Shown here piece by piece: positions 39,866-48,327 of a stretch of DNA of 64,000 nt (its first letter is position 1; each line of letters opens with the position of its first letter). Origin of the DNA: Corallochytrium limacisporum (Eukaryota; Opisthokonta); the NCBI GenBank assembly GCA_002811645.1, contig PDIP01000021.1, positions 18,723 through 82,722 on the forward strand, in the 5' to 3' direction. A program made the translations under genes and the position numbers. The notes under the pieces are model-generated. The model was not told the origin of the DNA. It worked only from the letters and a program-made list of their open reading frames with translations, and did no database searches.

Positions 39866-42067
39866 ATGATGTTTGAACGCATTCTTGCCGATCGGGCAGA
39901 ACTGGAGCAGCTGCTATTCGCCACCACGGCCCCGGACGCAGCTCTGCAGGCAGAGCGCAATGATCCACTAATTTTGAGGGCATTGGGATTGCTACGAAAG
40001 ATTTCGCGATGGGTCAAGAATTATCGACACGCACTACCAGAACTGCAGCAAGTGTCCTCTCAGCAGCGCGAGCAGTATCAGAAGGTACATGGGGACCTCT
40101 TGACCACCGCTATTAAGTACACAGCCAGTCCAGCGTATGTTATTGCCAAATGCGCGTTCCTCATTATCTGTGACAGCGCAGTTATCCCAACCGTGGACAC
40201 TGGGCTCATGGAACTCTCCACCAGCGGATTACAGCGCAATCTGGTGACCAAGGATCCCCGACTGCGGTCGCTAGCCATTAGGACCATTACGGACCTGAAA
40301 CCGTACGTACCTTCCATTGCAGAACATTTACAGCAAACTATTCTGCAAATGAGTCTCCGGGATCCGAACGCAGGCGTACGTAGGGTCTGCAGCGGATACA
40401 TTCCGAAATTGATTGGTCCAGAGGAGCAGGACCTACTCATGGAGCAATTGAAGATGATCTGCGTGAAGGAAAGGGACACGGTGTCGTGGCTGAATGCCAC
40501 AGAGGCTTTACATCGATTAGGACCGCAGGTGACGCCCTGGCGATCCCTGCTGGACTCCGCAAGATGCACGCACTATCTAAACGGTGCGGACTCGATTGTG
40601 CGCCACCGACTGGTCAGCGGGCTGATCATTGCACTGCGAGACGAAATCAAGGAGCAGCCGGTGAAGAAAGGGAAGGAGCCAGCCACCAAAGCTAAAATTG
40701 AGCAGAAATCCTTGCCTTGGGACATTACGCTGCCACCACGGGCACGCAAGGCACTTTTGTTTCGTTGCATTAACCTTGCGCTGTCTATGGCTCAGAGTGG
40801 GTTTGTCATGGCTTGTTGTCAGGCGACTGATCTTGCTCACACTCTGTTGGACATGGCCGACCGTTGTATCCTCGATGAAGACTCCAAGGTCAGCCAGGAG
40901 GCGAGTGAGAAGGCCATTGCGGCTGTGCAAAGTGTCTCTATCGTTACTACACATTCGCTACAGTTGCAGATAAACGATAATCAAGATCATTATGAAAGTG
41001 CGCCGGTAGGTGACCAGCACTTGGTCATTGCAGCGCTGCGATACTGTATCGGACTGGGCAAAAGGTCCGCTGGGTTACATGGAGAGTACAATCAACATGG
41101 AATCACTGCTCTGCTTAGGGATGACGAGGAATGCGTTATGAAGTGCCTGGGTAAGGAGAAACTTGCTCTGGCTATACTTGCCTTGCTTTCTGATGCATTT
41201 GCCGGCCTAACAGACGGCATGAATAATGGGACCGATCACTACGTCCGACATCTAATTGCCTTTGCGGAACTGAGTACATCGGCGGAAGTCAGGACGCAGG
41301 CGCTTTTGCACATGGCGGAGCTGGTTGTGGGCCTGGAGGAGCAAGGACAGTCACTGGACGCACCTGCCAAACAGTTGGATGTCATTCTGAACAGCATTCA
41401 CGATAACGAGGTGGCCTTGGCTCTGCCGGCGCTCAACATACTTTGCGCTACATCCGTGCGCCGGTTGAACAGTCACCGCAACAGTAAGGAATCATTGGGC
41501 GTCCACGACACGGCCAGGACCCTAGTCTGCCAGCGGTTGTACAATCCACTGTGCCACCTGTACCGTCTGAGGTTGTTCCAGGTATACGGAGGAACCCCTG
41601 GTTCGCAGCCTCTGATTCAAGCCTTGCTTGACCAGAGCGGTCAGGCCCAGATGTCCAACGACAAGGAGTCGATGGATGACCTGCAGTCGATTGCTCTGAC
41701 GTTTGCGCATGCATTAAGTCCTGATGCGTCCTTGCCACTACTAGAACAGCTCTTCAAAGCGACAGTGGAGAGCATCGCATTGCCGCGCGATATAGATGAA
41801 GAAGGATCGACACTGCTTCTAAATTGCATTGTCATGGCCATGGTCGTGGCAATATCGAAGACGACAAAACCTGTAGATGATCTTCTGGGGCGTATAGGCG
41901 GGATGGTTGCGAGCTTGGAAAGCACCGCGCCAGAGCATCTGCAGAGTGTGATGGATCTGCCGATAACTGCACAACTGCGAAGATTGCAATCCTCGATGAC
42001 GCACAACGAAAACATCGAGAATCTCAGGAAGTCTGTGCTGGCCATGATGGTGGGACACAGTGCTTGA
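39866..42067 (+). CDS. HEAT/ARM-repeat protein, adaptin-like
   Basis: 733 residues, almost wholly helical. Residues about 100-215 resemble the trunk of beta-adaptins: a hydrophobic repeat, then DPRLRSLAIRTITDLKPYV and a further repeat with DPNAGVRRVCSGYIPKL. A low-complexity lysine stretch near 270 separates further repeats running to the C-terminus. There is no obvious ear domain. Candidates are a divergent adaptor-complex beta subunit (such as AP-4 or AP-5 type) or another HEAT scaffold; I cannot decide from sequence alone. Two adjacent in-frame ATGs (39866, 39869) are possible starts. It converges on the oxidoreductase gene with a 90-bp gap. Confidence 0.7.
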   Translation: MMFERILADRAELEQLLFATTAPDAALQAERNDPLILRALGLLRKISRWVKNYRHALPELQQVSSQQREQYQKVHGDLLTTAIKYTASPAYVIAKCAFLIICDSAVIPTVDTGLMELSTSGLQRNLVTKDPRLRSLAIRTITDLKPYVPSIAEHLQQTILQMSLRDPNAGVRRVCSGYIPKLIGPEEQDLLMEQLKMICVKERDTVSWLNATEALHRLGPQVTPWRSLLDSARCTHYLNGADSIVRHRLVSGLIIALRDEIKEQPVKKGKEPATKAKIEQKSLPWDITLPPRARKALLFRCINLALSMAQSGFVMACCQATDLAHTLLDMADRCILDEDSKVSQEASEKAIAAVQSVSIVTTHSLQLQINDNQDHYESAPVGDQHLVIAALRYCIGLGKRSAGLHGEYNQHGITALLRDDEECVMKCLGKEKLALAILALLSDAFAGLTDGMNNGTDHYVRHLIAFAELSTSAEVRTQALLHMAELVVGLEEQGQSLDAPAKQLDVILNSIHDNEVALALPALNILCATSVRRLNSHRNSKESLGVHDTARTLVCQRLYNPLCHLYRLRLFQVYGGTPGSQPLIQALLDQSGQAQMSNDKESMDDLQSIALTFAHALSPDASLPLLEQLFKATVESIALPRDIDEEGSTLLLNCIVMAMVVAISKTTKPVDDLLGRIGGMVASLESTAPEHLQSVMDLPITAQLRRLQSSMTHNENIENLRKSVLAMMVGHSA

Positions 42068-42157
42068 GAAACTGTGAGAAGAAACCACAAAAATGATGTA
42101 AATTCCGTAGCGTAGAGACCATCTGTGTGTATATTGTGAATGTGAAATATAATTTTG

Positions 42158-43240
42158 CTAAAGGTTGGAGCTCTTCTGTCCGATCCTCATGTCGACGACA
42201 CACTTGCCTACCACCTCACGGTTCCAAAGCACCATGAAGGCTTCCTGAACCCGCTCCAAGGGAAAGACATGGCTCACATAAGGCATCAGATGCTCCTCTT
42301 GCGCCAGATGGAAAAGTTCTTTCATGCGTTTACTGGCCACCTCTGGCTTCCGTCTCCCCCATTCACCCGCACGCGCTCCGATGAGAGATATTCCTTTGAT
42401 CAACAGCAGATTCACAGGCGCGCTCGGTCTTCTTCCGCTCGCGAAACCGATGCTGAGAATTCGACCACCGAAGGCCGTGCAGCGCAGCGATTCATCAAAG
42501 ACATCGCCTCCTACTGGATCGTAAACGACGTCCGCTCCCACGCCTCCGGACCAGGCCTTGACGGTCGACCTGAATTGCGGCTCCTCAGAGAGGACGTGTA
42601 TGTCAAGTTTTACGTTCTTTGCATTCGGACATGTCTGCATGGCGATTTCCTTGACCTGAGTTAGGCGATTGCGATCTCCTCCAGTGATCATAACATTACA
42701 GCCCTTCGCGATCGCGAGCTGCACCGCAGCCAAGCCGACACCACCAGTCGCACCGTGAATAAGGACATGTTCTCCGTTCTGGACGTCCGCGCGCTCGACA
42801 AGACCGTGGTATGCGGTGATATAACCAATGGTAAACGCTGCACCCTGCACAAAGGTAAGGCTCGCTGGCAAAGGCATGATTTGTGCCTGGTCTACCATGA
42901 CATGGCTGCTAAACCCGCCGTACCGCAGTGCGGCCATCACTCGGTCCCCTTGCTTGAATCGTTTCACGTCCGGGCCTGCCCGAACCACCGTTCCACTGAT
43001 CTCCATGCCTGGTGTAAAGGGCAGTGACGGCTTGAGCTGATACTGTCCGGCAGTCATGAGAAGATCAGGGTAATTCACTGCCGCAGCAGCTACCTCAATA
43101 ACTACTTGTGTACCTTCTGGCTGCAACTTGAGCTGTGATCCGGCTACCTTCATCAGAGAAATACCTTCTGGCACGGTCTTGCCCAAAGAGCTTACGACCA
43201 CACTGCGGCGAAGGCCCACACTATTGGCTAGGCATACCAT
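42158..43240 (-). CDS. NAD(P)H:quinone oxidoreductase, medium-chain dehydrogenase/reductase family
   Basis: 360 residues. The GroES-like catalytic domain includes AAAVNYPDLLMTAGQY and a GMEISGTV segment. The Rossmann domain has the nucleotide-binding GATGGVGLAAVQLA motif near residue 165. The structural-zinc cysteine lobe of alcohol dehydrogenases is absent, placing it with zinc-independent quinone reductase (QOR/CRYZ)-type enzymes. It probably reduces quinones or enones with NADPH. The first 30 residues, with several Arg/Ser and no early acidic residue, could be a mitochondrial presequence. Length is typical once that leader is allowed for. Confidence 0.93.
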   Translation of the reverse strand: MVCLANSVGLRRSVVVSSLGKTVPEGISLMKVAGSQLKLQPEGTQVVIEVAAAAVNYPDLLMTAGQYQLKPSLPFTPGMEISGTVVRAGPDVKRFKQGDRVMAALRYGGFSSHVMVDQAQIMPLPASLTFVQGAAFTIGYITAYHGLVERADVQNGEHVLIHGATGGVGLAAVQLAIAKGCNVMITGGDRNRLTQVKEIAMQTCPNAKNVKLDIHVLSEEPQFRSTVKAWSGGVGADVVYDPVGGDVFDESLRCTAFGGRILSIGFASGRRPSAPVNLLLIKGISLIGARAGEWGRRKPEVASKRMKELFHLAQEEHLMPYVSHVFPLERVQEAFMVLWNREVVGKCVVDMRIGQKSSNL

Positions 43241-44361
43241 GTTGACCTTTCCGTTCTATTTGATACGATTTCCCTGCCAGGGTCAGTACTTTGCTAGCTT
43301 CCCATGCAGCACACGCATGAGATATGAGATCACGGGTGTACTGACTCTTAAACGATGCTTTTCTTCGGCTTACTCAAATATGTTTAGGCAACATCTACGC
43401 AAGGTCATTTCACTTACAAAGATTTACCTTGAAAAAGGCTGTTTCTAAAACCTGTCTTCCCGTCACCCATGCAACAAGTACCGCCGTGTTCGGATACCTC
43501 ATCACCGGCCAGCTTAGGGGGGAATCCCCAATCGTCCATCGATTCGTTCCCTGCGCACTCTCTGTCTCCAAAAATAGAGATAAGGGTCAGCGAGTGCGCG
43601 TTCGCCCTTAAGGTGGCCCCTCCACACAACCCAATATATCTCGACCAATGTTTGAGAGGATCATCAGGAAAATTTTGCTTGGTATGGGGATCAGGCAAAA
43701 CCCCAAGAGCACAATAACTGATCACCCTAACCATACTCTAATGATGTTCCCTACCGGATCTTCCAAACACCTCGAACCCCCCCCTCCCCCCGCTTGGTTC
43801 GCTTTTTCACTGCGTTCGGGTTGGGTGGGCGGGAGCGCCTGAGTTTCGTGCCAGTTTTCCAATTCCTTTTTTTATTTCATTCTTTGATCTTTTGTCGTTG
43901 CGCTCTGACCTGGGACGTAATCTTTTAGCTCAATCGTCTCCAGTGTCGCACGGCTGTGAGGCACAACAAACCCACCGCTTCTGTGTTGGCCTGGGACCCC
44001 GCCCCCCCCCCGGGGGGGGGCGGGTGATGATTCGAGCTGAAGGTGCAGTTTTTATTTCACAATTTTGCGCTTCGTCGCGCTAGGGTCCGGCCATACCATC
44101 TGGAACCTGTGCTGTACTATTTGAGTGGCTACATCATAGGTGGATAACGTGAAGGAAATTTTGATGTCATCCGTGGACCGTGGCGTGTAATGTCGGGAAT
44201 TTGATGGTACTCAGATTGGCAAGCTTCATTAGCGGACACAAGTGGGCACGAGTGATATCACCTCATACTCTGGCTGAATTCATATCACAAAGGACTTAAC
44301 ACAGTCCTTGAAAAGAAAATTTAGACTAGGATACGACTTTAACAGATCAACAGCGATAACC
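43241..44361. other. divergent intergenic region, oxidoreductase / CHMP2
   Basis: 1.1 kb. C-rich tract at 43779-43793 and a near-perfect C/G palindrome at 43998-44024. An in-frame ATG at 44308 upstream of CHMP2 gives no homologous sequence. No other gene seen. Confidence 0.5.
43998..44024. repeat. perfect 13-bp-arm C/G palindrome
   Basis: CCCGCCCCCCCCC (43998-44010), a single central C, then GGGGGGGGGCGGG (44012-44024). The arms are exact reverse complements including the off-tract base, so it is more than two adjacent homopolymers. Confidence 0.85.
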
Positions 44362-45024
44362 ATGAGCTTCCTGTTTGGTTCGCGGAAGACCCCGCAGGAA
44401 ATGCTGCGGCAACACCAGCGGTCGCTGAACAAGACCATGCGTGAGCTGGACCGCGAACGGAACAAGCTGGAACAGCAGGAGAAAAAGCTGATTGCGGACA
44501 TCAAGAAATCTGCCAAGGCTGGTCAGATTGATGCAACCAAGATTATGGCTAAAGATCTGGTACGTACCCGCCGCTACTCACAGAAGATGATGGTTATGAA
44601 GACACAGATTCAAGCAGTCAGCCTGAAAATCCAAACACTGCGCAGCAATCAGGCCATGGCAGACGCCATGAAGGGAACGGCCAAGGCCATGCGGCGGATG
44701 AACAACCAAATGAAGCTGCCTCAGATGACAAAAATCATGCAAGACTTTGAACGCGAAAGTGAAATCATGAACATGAAGGAGGAGATGATGGGGGAGGCAA
44801 TGGACTCTGCCATGGAAGATGTCGACGACGAGGAGGAAACCGACGCGATTGTGAACCAGGTCCTGGATGAGCTAGGTTTGAATCTGGAGCAATCCTTGGC
44901 CTCAGCACCACTGGCGGAAGCACAGAAAGAGCCCGCGAGTAAGGAGAAGGCCGCTGTCATCGAGGGTGCAGGAGATATGGATGCGGATCTGCAGGCCCGT
45001 CTGGACAACCTGAGGAAGGACTGA
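44362..45024 (+). CDS. CHMP2: ESCRT-III subunit CHMP2/Vps2 (Did4)
   Basis: 220 residues from the ATG at 44362 (MSFLFGSRKTPQEMLRQHQRS), the canonical Vps2/CHMP2A start; an upstream in-frame ATG adds 18 unrelated residues. A basic N-terminal half (helices 1-2, KKLIADIKKSAKAGQ) is followed by an acidic C-terminal half (about 155-180), as in all Snf7-family proteins. The C-terminus DLQARLDNLRKD is a MIM1 motif that binds the MIT domain of the AAA ATPase Vps4. It polymerises on membranes for multivesicular-body formation and abscission. Confidence 0.96.
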   Translation: MSFLFGSRKTPQEMLRQHQRSLNKTMRELDRERNKLEQQEKKLIADIKKSAKAGQIDATKIMAKDLVRTRRYSQKMMVMKTQIQAVSLKIQTLRSNQAMADAMKGTAKAMRRMNNQMKLPQMTKIMQDFERESEIMNMKEEMMGEAMDSAMEDVDDEEETDAIVNQVLDELGLNLEQSLASAPLAEAQKEPASKEKAAVIEGAGDMDADLQARLDNLRKD

Positions 45025-45124
45025 TTTGTATCGGCGGTATTTGCGTACGTTCACTCGTGATGCATGCACATGTTTCAAATACACAGAAGCCCAAATCTCT
45101 AAAATTAAGGTAACTGAGGTTTCT

Positions 45125-46795
45125 TTATCTAGATGCCGAAGCGATATGCACGGCCACATCCTCTTCTGCATCGACAAGTGCATCTATGCAGTCTCGCATC
45201 CGTTCTTCCGCAGAGGCCACGGTCCCTTGCAACATGACAGAAGCCATGCTCAACTCCCTAGTAAGTTCGCTGTGATCCTTGGCGTCTTCGACTCCTTCCA
45301 CCTGTAGGCGGTCGAGTAGCTTCTGAATCTCAGCACTTTGCTTGGCAACCAATGACCGTAGCAGCGTGAGCTCGTCCGTCTGCCAGTTCAGACTGTCGAC
45401 GGTTTGCAAGGCCTCCTGATCCCAGGGAATCTGTTCTTTACCGACCATCCGTTCCTCGCCAGTCGCAGGTGCTGTCGGTTCGTCGATCGGCGAAGTCGTG
45501 CTACGCAGAATCTGCCGCTGCTGCAGACTCAGTTCGGCCATTGCTTCGTCAATGTCGGCGGTTTCACTGCCAGTTCGATGGCGCCCAAGGCGACCCTCGC
45601 CCGTGAGCAGGCCCATTAGCGCCATCAGACGGCGTATCCACTCATCACGTTCGTCCTTCGTTGTAGTCTTCAGAAAGTACTGGGTCGAATCATTGAAGAC
45701 ACAGAACTCAGCATCGTCGTCTGGGTTAATGTCCAGGAAGCAGCCGTGAAATACATTGATGTTGCCCTTACACCGATCATTGACTTCATGTTCGGACATG
45801 TAGTAACTCAACAGACCTGTTACGGGGTCCAGAATAAAGTATCGCGGTTGGTAGCCGGACAGATAGTTTGTCCACTTCAGGATCTTGCCCTCTTTATAGA
45901 GATGGTCAGTCAGGTCATCAATAGGGGCCACTTTACCGGACAGAGGGCTGCTGTCCACTCCAGAGCCTCCGCTGATCTTCTCACTTAAGGGAACGTCATC
46001 GACACCGTTTCCGAGACTATGCTTTGTGCGAGTCCAAGGCTGCAGAAATTCACCATAGCGTTCTGTTAGGCTCTCGGCGTCTCGCTTTAGACAGGTTGCG
46101 CCTCGAATTCGCAACCGAGTAAACCCCTGGTGCACTGTCGATTCGATAATTCCGTCTACGCCCTTCATAAGTCGAGCTTTTACTTGAAAGGATCGTCTTA
46201 TTATAGTTTTTGGTGGCGGAACATCCCCCGTCGGGTCTACAAACCCAGTGCCGACCGCTTCATATTCAAAGCGTGCCTTGAGGACTACCGGCGTACTGTT
46301 GCTCTCCCCTGCAAACGTTTCGTTCTCGACATCAACGCTCATGAACCGCGCTCTCCGGTCAATGGTGGTGTGATGCACAAAATGGAGCACAACCTGTTGC
46401 AATCCCAGAGTACGAACCAGCCATCCGGGTACGAAGTCAATGGAAGTCTCCCTCTGCAGGGCTTCATCGCCACTCTTCTTGGCCAGCAAATTCTCTCTAC
46501 GCTTGGCAATACCATCTGACCTGGTCTCCATTCGTCTTGTCACGCTCGATACCGCATGATCATTGGAGTGGGATCGACTCACTACAGCGATGTCAACAAC
46601 CTCTGGAAACTGACGGTCCCAGTCTTGCCACCGTTGGTCCATAGCCGCTGCGATCGCCTCGAAGCTATATGGCCAGGTTTCTTCTTCTGTCTCTACGAAG
46701 GATGCATTGCTATTCAGCCGACTTCTTTCAACTTTTTCCTGCCCTGGAATCGCCCGTTTGGCGCCAGTGTCTGGGGACTTCTCTCGGGAAGCCAT
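45125..46795 (-). CDS. PRELI/MSF1-like domain fused to a FAPP/OSBP-type PH domain
   Basis: 556 residues. Residues about 40-255 resemble the PRELI/MSF1 lipid-transfer fold: WPYSFEAIAAAMDQRW near the start, a FVPGWLVRTLG segment (121-131) and long strands ending at about 180, then further strands. Residues about 300-397 form a PH domain beginning KEGKILKWTNYLSGYQPRYF, strongly like FAPP, CERT and OSBP PH domains that bind PI4P at the Golgi. The last 100 residues contain coiled coil. The PH call is firm; the PRELI call rests on motif pattern and is tentative. If right, this would be a Golgi-directed lipid-transfer protein with an architecture I do not recognise. It converges on CHMP2 with a 100-bp gap. 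Confidence 0.7.
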   Translation of the reverse strand: MASREKSPDTGAKRAIPGQEKVERSRLNSNASFVETEEETWPYSFEAIAAAMDQRWQDWDRQFPEVVDIAVVSRSHSNDHAVSSVTRRMETRSDGIAKRRENLLAKKSGDEALQRETSIDFVPGWLVRTLGLQQVVLHFVHHTTIDRRARFMSVDVENETFAGESNSTPVVLKARFEYEAVGTGFVDPTGDVPPPKTIIRRSFQVKARLMKGVDGIIESTVHQGFTRLRIRGATCLKRDAESLTERYGEFLQPWTRTKHSLGNGVDDVPLSEKISGGSGVDSSPLSGKVAPIDDLTDHLYKEGKILKWTNYLSGYQPRYFILDPVTGLLSYYMSEHEVNDRCKGNINVFHGCFLDINPDDDAEFCVFNDSTQYFLKTTTKDERDEWIRRLMALMGLLTGEGRLGRHRTGSETADIDEAMAELSLQQRQILRSTTSPIDEPTAPATGEERMVGKEQIPWDQEALQTVDSLNWQTDELTLLRSLVAKQSAEIQKLLDRLQVEGVEDAKDHSELTRELSMASVMLQGTVASAEERMRDCIDALVDAEEDVAVHIASASR

Positions 46796-47230
46796 TGGTT
46801 CTATTTGTATTGGAAACTGCGATCACCTACATAGCAAAATTGTTTTACTCAAATTCAAAGTTCATACTCTGTTACGACTCAAGTGGAGCTACCAATAAGC
46901 TGGTGAGACCGACAAGTTGGTAAAGGAGTACACCTTGAAAGAGCATTGAAGTACCCCTTCTTTGAGGGCCGTAGCTGCTTCCACCCACTCCCCGGGTGGG
47001 GAGGGGCGGCGGGTGGGTAGCGGGGGGACGGGGGGTTCGGAGAGTAGATCGTGAATTAAACATCCATTGCTGTATACGCACTGACATCCAATGGAGATGC
47101 CACGGTGTCAACACACTATCCATGGATTTCGCTTTATTGAGAGAATCATGTGAAGAACCCTTACTTGCACAGAGTCCTTTGCCCGTATCGTTTGTTTCGA
47201 GATTTCCGTACTGAGATTGGTGGGTCACTC
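46796..47230. other. intergenic region, PRELI-PH / UBE2E-like
   Basis: 435 bp. Includes a CTCCCC-GGGT-GGGGAG hairpin (46988-47003) followed by G-rich sequence to 47036. No gene seen. Confidence 0.5.
46988..47003. repeat. C/G hairpin
   Basis: Arms CTCCCC (46988-46993) and GGGGAG (46998-47003) around a four-base loop. Intergenic. Confidence 0.6.
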
Positions 47231-47794
47231 TTACTGCGCGTACCGCTTGGTCCATTCTTTCGCTGTCTTGTCGTGCTTCTCACGATCCTGGATGTATTCA
47301 TTAGCAATGTGCGGTGTGAGCGGGTCTTGGGGATTTGGTTCACTCATCAGAGCACAGATGGACAGGAGCAGCTTTGACACGGTTAGCGCCGGGCTCCAGT
47401 TGTCCTTAAGCAGATCGAGGCAGATGGCACCATTGCTGTTGACATTGCAGTGGTAGATGCGGGTGCGGAAAGTCGCTTTTGGGGGCTCGAATGGATAGTT
47501 ATCTCCAAAAACAACGTCAAGGAAGAAGGATCCACCCTCGTAAGGAGTGCCTTCCGGACCTTCAATGATAGCCACCCACTCGTTGAGATCATCACCCTTC
47601 GGACCAGCCGAGCAATTCGGGGGAGGAGATAGAGAGATCTCTGCCAGTTCTTTAAGCAAGCGCTTGCTGCGAGTGTTGACACTGCTGTTTCCTTTCATGC
47701 GACGAAGCATGTTCACTGTGGCGCTCTTGCGGGCGCTAGCATCCCCTTCGGACGACATAGTCTTGTTTTCCTTATCATTCACGGCGGGAGACAT
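47231..47794 (-). CDS. ubiquitin-conjugating enzyme E2, UBE2E-like
   Basis: 187 residues. An N-terminal extension of about 43 residues (Ser/Lys-rich) precedes the UBC core. [20 protein letters not shown] and [11 protein letters not shown] are closer to the UBE2E group than to UBE2D/Ubc4. The catalytic cysteine is C125 within [15 protein letters not shown], and the HCN variant of the HPN motif is at 115-117. The C-terminus is EWTKRYAQ, again E-like. It transfers ubiquitin from E1 to RING or HECT ligases; the extension in UBE2E proteins limits chain building. An E2F-type 12-mer lies 389 bp upstream. Confidence 0.93.
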   Translation of the reverse strand: MSPAVNDKENKTMSSEGDASARKSATVNMLRRMKGNSSVNTRSKRLLKELAEISLSPPPNCSAGPKGDDLNEWVAIIEGPEGTPYEGGSFFLDVVFGDNYPFEPPKATFRTRIYHCNVNSNGAICLDLLKDNWSPALTVSKLLLSICALMSEPNPQDPLTPHIANEYIQDREKHDKTAKEWTKRYAQ

Positions 47795-48327
47795 TTTGGA
47801 ACGATTGTAGATCTAACAAATACACAGTCTTTATCGACTGCTTACCTGCCACCCGTGCTATGTTACTATATAGATAAACTGTGCGTTCGTTATCGAAATG
47901 AGGTGAAGTCCCCTAGCTCTTCACTATCAAGTTGAGGTTCGCAATTACTGATCACTGACGTACGAATCGTGTTATTCAAGAGAGTTAAAAACTTGGATGT
48001 TGTCATAAATACCACAACTGCCGACGGTTTGGGGCGATAGACCTCCTGCATGTTGCGGCCACTCCGAGTGAGCACAACGGCGCTCGAGTGTGGTTCCACT
48101 GTCGCGCCTTTGCCTCCGTCGACAACGCGCAGAAACCGGGCGAAAACAGAGCACAAAGGACCAGCGGCAGAAGGAAAAATCATTTCGCGCCAAATAACGA
48201 AGGCAGGAAACCCCCTCCTCGCTGGGGGAGGCGGAGTCCCTTTCCATAATTACAGAAAAATGATTGGGGTATGGGGACTGGTATATTTAATCCGAGATGA
48301 ATACCATTCATTTGAAACGGGGGTGCT
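47795..48327. other. intergenic region, UBE2E-like promoter / MRE11 3' end
   Basis: 533 bp between two minus-strand genes. Contains the E2F-type 12-mer at 48183-48194. Nothing else recognised. Confidence 0.5.
48183..48194. promoter_or_regulatory. perfect E2F-type palindrome
   Basis: TTTCGCGCCAAA fits TTTSGCGCSAAA on both strands. It lies 389 bp upstream of the UBE2E-like ATG and 134 bp beyond the MRE11 stop. Confidence 0.5.
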
